Below are positions 60,566 through 64,000 of a stretch of 64,000 bases of DNA, in pieces; the stretch's first letter is position 1, and each line of letters starts with the position of its first letter. Source of the DNA: Streptomyces sp. NBC_00286 (GTDB lineage Bacteria; Actinomycetota; Actinomycetes; Streptomycetales; Streptomycetaceae); contig NZ_CP108054.1 in the NCBI RefSeq assembly GCF_036173125.1, forward strand, positions 5,270,001-5,334,000, given 5' to 3'. The position numbers were made by a program, and so were the translations under genes. The notes beneath the pieces were generated by a model. It did no database searches. It was not told where the DNA came from and saw only the letters and a program-made list of their open reading frames with translations.

Positions 60566-60640
60566 GTTAGGGGCGCGGGGCTGTATCAATTTGCGGCTCC
60601 GCCGCGTGGGCGCGACCAGCCACGACGCACCCGCAGATCG
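60566..60640 (+). repeat. Dispersed intergenic repeat (type A)
   Basis: AGGGGCGCGGGGCTGTATCA, GCGGCTCCGCCGCGTGGGCG and ACCAGCCACGACGCACCC occur in standard order between the converging purM and DUF3073 genes. It is the cleanest uninterrupted copy in the window. Confidence 0.8.
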
Positions 60641-60754
60641 CAACGAACCGCAGGTTCAAACGGCGAACCCAGCGGAGCGACGCCGCGCGCAGCGCAAAAC
60701 CCGGCCCGGCGCGATATCAACCGCTCCGGACCGGGTGAAGCGCAACTAAGACAG

Positions 60755-61012
60755 TCAAGCGCCGCGACGCTGCTGCTGCGACGACGGACCGGACTCGTCG
60801 TCCTCGTCCTCATCGTCGTCGTTGTACAGATCCGCGTACTGGGCGTACGGGTCATCGTCTTCGTCATCCTCGAACGGCTCGCCGTTCGGCGGTTGGCTCG
60901 AAGTCGAAGCGCCCAGCTCACTGGCCAGACGCGACAGGTCAGTCCCGCCGCTGTTGTACTTCAGCTGGCGGGCGACCTTCGTCTGCTTGGCCTTGGCCCG
61001 GCCGCGCCCCAT
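60755..61012 (-). CDS. DUF3073 family protein
   Basis: The 85-residue actinobacterial protein has the conserved basic start MGRGRAKAKQTKVARQLKYN and a Ser/Thr segment, then a very acidic tail (EDDEDDDPYAQYADLYNDDD) ending in Gln/Arg. GAGGGGG lies 6 bases before ATG 61012. The mix of basic head and acidic tail suggests nucleic-acid or ribosome contact, but no function is known. Position after purM is conserved in Streptomyces. Confidence 0.85.
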   Translation of the reverse strand: MGRGRAKAKQTKVARQLKYNSGGTDLSRLASELGASTSSQPPNGEPFEDDEDDDPYAQYADLYNDDDEDEDDESGPSSQQQRRGA

Positions 61013-61311
61013 GGCTCGACCCCCTCGGTGACGGGGCTCGACGGCCCCAGAGTCTTGACACGCGTTCATGATCTAGAACGGGCTCTCCGTGGAGAGACCG
61101 GTCCGTAGGGCTTCCACGGTACCTGAGCCCGCGCCCATACGGTACGTCGCCCGCAGGACGTGCCGCCGCCCAGGACCCTCGGGGAGCCCTGTCCCCGCTG
61201 GTCAACCGCGATTTTAACCTCTTCTGGACGCACGACCCGCCGACGAACGTGAGAGTAATCTCCACGACCCGCCGGCGGGTACCCCGCGGAGTCCGGTACC
61301 GCGCGCGACCC
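61013..61311. other. Intergenic stretch with no recognised feature
   Basis: About 300 bp separate the DUF3073 start from the vdh stop. It must hold the DUF3073 promoter. I see no RNA gene or strong palindrome. Confidence 0.5.
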
Positions 61312-62394
61312 TCAGCGGGACCGCGCCTCGGCCATCCGCTGCTCGGCGATCCGGTCGGCCGCCGCGGCCGGCGGAATCCCGTCTTCCTTCGCACGTGCGA
61401 AGATCGCCAACGTGGTGTCGTAGATCTTCGCGGCCTTCGCCTTGCACCGCTCGAAGTCGAAGCCATGGAGCTCGTCGGCCACCTGGATGACCCCGCCGGC
61501 GTTCACCACGTAGTCCGGGGCGTACAGGATCCCGCGGTCGGCGAGGTCCTTCTCGACGCCCGGGTGCGCGAGCTGGTTGTTGGCGGCCCCGCACACGATC
61601 CGCGCGGTGAGGGCCGGCACGGAGTCGTCGTCGAGCGCCCCGCCCAGCGCGCAGGGGGCGTAGATGTCGAGGCCGTCGACGCGGATCAGTTCCTCGGTGT
61701 CCTTGACGGCCACTACGTCCCGGTGCTGCTGGGTGATCCGCCGTACGGCCTCATCGCGTACGTCCGTGACGAAGACCTCGGCGCGCTCCGCCACGAGGTG
61801 TTCCACCAGGTGGCGGCCCACCTTGCCGACGCCCGCGATGCCGATCCGGCGGCCGCGCAGCGACGGATCGCCCCACAGGTGCTGGGCGGAGGCCCGCATG
61901 CCCTGATAGACGCCGTACGCGGTCAGCACGGAGGAGTCGCCGGCCCCGCCCTTCTCCGGCGAGCGGCCGGTGGTCCAGCGGCACTCCCGGGCCACGACGT
62001 CCATGTCGGCCACATACGTGCCGACGTCGCACGCCGTGACGTAACGGCCGCCGAGCGAGGCCACGAACCGGCCGTACGCGAGCAGCAGCTGCTCGGTCTT
62101 GATCTTCTCGGGGTCCCCGATGATCACGGCCTTGCCGCCGCCGTGGTCCAGCCCGGCCATGGCGTTCTTGTACGACATCCCGCGCGCGAGGTTCAGCGCG
62201 TCGGCGACGGCCTCTTCCTCGCTCGCGTACGGGTAGAAGCGCGTGCCGCCGAGGGCGGGGCCCAGGGCGGTCGAGTGGATGGCGATGACGGCCTTGAGGC
62301 CACTGGCGCGGTCCTGGCAGAGCACGACTTGCTCATGACCCCCCTGATCCGAGTGGAACAGGGTGTGCAGGACGCCGTCGGTTACGTAGGTCAC
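61312..62394 (-). CDS. vdh: Valine (leucine/phenylalanine-type) dehydrogenase
   Basis: The 360-residue NAD-dependent enzyme deaminates branched-chain amino acids to oxo-acids, feeding macrolide precursors and fatty-acid starters. It has the Glu/Leu/Phe/Val dehydrogenase marks: [12 protein letters not shown], Lys76 and Lys88 in [16 protein letters not shown], the Rossmann [12 protein letters not shown], and [11 protein letters not shown]. Length and position match vdh known in S. coelicolor, close to bldC. Confidence 0.93.
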   Translation of the reverse strand: MTYVTDGVLHTLFHSDQGGHEQVVLCQDRASGLKAVIAIHSTALGPALGGTRFYPYASEEEAVADALNLARGMSYKNAMAGLDHGGGKAVIIGDPEKIKTEQLLLAYGRFVASLGGRYVTACDVGTYVADMDVVARECRWTTGRSPEKGGAGDSSVLTAYGVYQGMRASAQHLWGDPSLRGRRIGIAGVGKVGRHLVEHLVAERAEVFVTDVRDEAVRRITQQHRDVVAVKDTEELIRVDGLDIYAPCALGGALDDDSVPALTARIVCGAANNQLAHPGVEKDLADRGILYAPDYVVNAGGVIQVADELHGFDFERCKAKAAKIYDTTLAIFARAKEDGIPPAAAADRIAEQRMAEARSR

Positions 62395-62627
62395 GGTGGT
62401 GACTCCTGGGTAAGTAGCGGCGGTTCTGAGGGCGGGGCCCGTAAGGGTGGCGGGTTCCGTGACACGAGATTAGAGCCTCCGCGTACCCGCCACTGGCGCG
62501 GTGCTCAGGATCACCTTCTCCCGGAGTACGGTCACGTTGTGGCATCGGACGTCGAGCAGTGTGTCCCCGTGTCCCCGCGCGGGGGTTTCCAGGGTTTTCC
62601 GTCAGGTCCGCGGGGGAGGGAGCAAGC

Positions 62628-63470
62628 GTGCCCAAGGTGTCCTCGGTGATCGTCCCCTACGCGTCGTATCTGCGCGTGTACGAACCGCTGGCCGCCTTCC
62701 CGGAACCGGAACGCGGCCGCTGGGCGCGGTACGCGCGGCGCCCCGACCGGCCCTCGTACCAGGACGAACTGCGCCGTTCCCTGGCCGACTTGCTGCCCAC
62801 GCCCCCGATCCCGGTGCCCGTGCACGAGAGCGGCGACGCCTTCGTCGCGGACGTGGACGGCGTGCTGTGCGTCTGCCCCTGGCGCACCCGGCTGCGCGGC
62901 TGGCAGGCCCTGGGCGAGCTGGCCGAGGAGCTGCCGGCGCCGGTCCTGGACGCGGTGCTGCCCCCGGTCGTACGCCGCCAGGCCGCCCAGGACTACGAGC
63001 GCTGGCTCAGCCGCAACCCCGACGCCCGCCCCTGGATCCGCACCTCGACCTGGCACGTACCGCTGAACTGGTTCGTGCTGGTCGGCGACGAGGAGCGGGA
63101 GTACGACAAAGGGTCGGAGAAGGACTCGCCCGTACTGCGCTACCGGACGCCCATGGTGCAGGCGCGGCGGCGGGTGGCGCGGGGACTGAAGGCGCTCAAG
63201 GACGCCATCGACGAGGGGCCGCTGATCGACGGGCTTGTCGATGTGGGGCGCTGGCTGGAGGAGTTCCATCCGCGCTCGCTCGTGGAGCTGGACTACGGCG
63301 GCCTGGTGCACGTCCTGCCCGCCGAACAACTCGACGGCGATCACTCGGCGGCGGATGTGGCCGAGGGGATCGAGGCGCTGCGTACGGGCGACGGGGTCGG
63401 GGCCGGGGAGGCGTACGGTCGGCTGGTCGAACGCTGGCGGGCGGTCCGGGATCGCCGTTCGGCGAACTGA
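62628..63470 (+). CDS. Conserved Streptomyces hypothetical protein
   Basis: I do not recognise a domain in this 280-residue soluble protein. It begins PKVSSVIVPYASYLRVYEPL and has a conserved-looking centre (VADVDGVLCVCPWRTRLRGW, RTSTWHVPLNWFVLVGDEER, LRYRTPMVQARRRVARGLKA), ending EAYGRLVERWRAVRDR. There is no signal peptide or membrane helix. GTG 62628 is chosen because GGGGGAGGGAG precedes it; the longer upstream frame lacks support. It stands between vdh (divergent) and bldC (same strand). Confidence 0.75.
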   Translation: MPKVSSVIVPYASYLRVYEPLAAFPEPERGRWARYARRPDRPSYQDELRRSLADLLPTPPIPVPVHESGDAFVADVDGVLCVCPWRTRLRGWQALGELAEELPAPVLDAVLPPVVRRQAAQDYERWLSRNPDARPWIRTSTWHVPLNWFVLVGDEEREYDKGSEKDSPVLRYRTPMVQARRRVARGLKALKDAIDEGPLIDGLVDVGRWLEEFHPRSLVELDYGGLVHVLPAEQLDGDHSAADVAEGIEALRTGDGVGAGEAYGRLVERWRAVRDRRSAN

Positions 63471-63915
63471 CGGGACGTAAGTCGCCATCAGGACTTTGCG
63501 GGTAAGGGTGATGGACAGCACTAACGCGGACCTTGCCCCAGACACCCCTCCTCGTGTCAAAATAGGACAAGGAGTCCGGGGAGGGCTCCATCTGCCCACG
63601 TATGGGTGGAATCTCAGCATTGCACGCTATGGGGGGTCTCGTGACTCCCGATCACCCCTGTGACTGATCGTCACAGGGGCGTGACTGTCCGCTATGGCAT
63701 GGTCCATCGGCTTCCGTCGCTGATGAACACCTGAGAGGGCAATTCCATCGGTTTGGCCGACGCGGCTGGACAGATGGTGTAGTTGTAGTGCCGAGGACAA
63801 GCCGTTCGTCCTATAACCGACTCGACCCGCGTCCGCCATTTCGGGCAACGCGGGTCAAGGTGCAGAATTTAGAGGAATGAACCGAGAACGTTCGGTTCCC
63901 CCGAGGAGGCCGCTC
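63471..63915 (+). promoter_or_regulatory. Long bldC upstream region with a strong inverted repeat
   Basis: No gene lies in these 445 bp. CCCCTGTGAC-TGATC-GTCACAGGGG (63655-63679) is a perfect 10-bp inverted repeat. AAAATAGGAC at about 63555 could be a -10. The inverted repeat could terminate the upstream gene or bind a regulator of bldC. The 3' part from about 63780 is AT-richer and likely holds the promoter. Confidence 0.5.
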
Positions 63916-64000
63916 ATGACCGCTCGCACCCCTGATGCCGAGCCGCTGCTGACCCCCGCTGAGGTCGCCACGATGTTCCGCGTTGACCCGAAGACGGTCA
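63916..64000 (+). CDS. bldC: BldC developmental MerR-like regulator (5' end)
   Basis: The first 28 codons (TARTPDAEPLLTPAEVATMF, RVDPKTV) match BldC, a 68-residue MerR-like DNA-binding protein that holds back entry into development in Streptomyces. The helix-turn-helix begins at LLTPAEVATMF. GAGGAGG lies 8 bases before the ATG. The gene is cut by the window end. Confidence 0.93.
   Translation, partial: MTARTPDAEPLLTPAEVATMFRVDPKTV

Overview
The window is high-GC DNA from the chromosome core of a Streptomyces. The evidence is gene content and order (sigN-sigF, tadA, upp, dnaX with the SRP RNA, purD, purC, lsr2-like, purSQL, purF-purM, vdh, bldC), which parallels the known order in S. coelicolor, plus strong third-position GC bias and frequent GTG starts. 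Most calls rest on recognising protein families by eye. No search was run.

Layout. 0-8 kb: a TetR regulator, a repeat-filled intergenic stretch, an F420/PPOX-type enzyme, a MarR regulator coupled to a drug-efflux MFS protein with an unusual C-terminal tail, and a secreted trypsin-like protease. 8-18 kb: two SigB-family sigma factors, tRNA-Ser(CGA), tadA with its partner gene, upp, and several small conserved actinobacterial proteins. At 17.2 kb there is a broken SDR gene. 18-25.8 kb: a CopC-CopD copper protein, a second DnaK-GrpE pair with a HAIR-like operator, dnaX and the SRP RNA.

25.8-36.2 kb is the accessory part. A tRNA-Ser(GGA) gene carries the remains of a 2.5-kb integrated element bounded by perfect 74-bp att repeats. 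Beyond it lie three toxin-antitoxin-type loci, fragments of IS3, IS481 and IS701 transposases, a probable phosphorothioate-sensing HNH endonuclease, and truncated or frameshifted genes including a kinase/substrate-binding-protein pair. 36.2-38.2 kb holds three His/Met-rich genes with a CsoR-like box between them, probably a copper-response module.

38.4-64 kb returns to core: a large SpoIIE-type phosphatase sensor, the scattered purine pathway (purD, purC, purS-Q-L, purF-M), a two-component system between two tRNA-Gly(GCC) genes, an lsr2-like nucleoid protein, an M23 protein, META lipoprotein, DUF3073, vdh and the 5' end of bldC.

The most interesting signals are: (1) a tRNA-Gly(UCC) whose D-loop and T-loop lack the bases that hold the tRNA elbow together, as in staphylococcal glycine tRNAs reserved for cell-wall synthesis; (2) a family of dispersed intergenic repeats, one of which sits nested in another and also inside a coding sequence; (3) a 112-nt perfect-armed hairpin in a gene-free stretch; (4) four 14-bp tandem repeats upstream of the lsr2-like gene; (5) many genes with a -10 hexamer 6-8 nt before the start codon, suggesting leaderless mRNAs.
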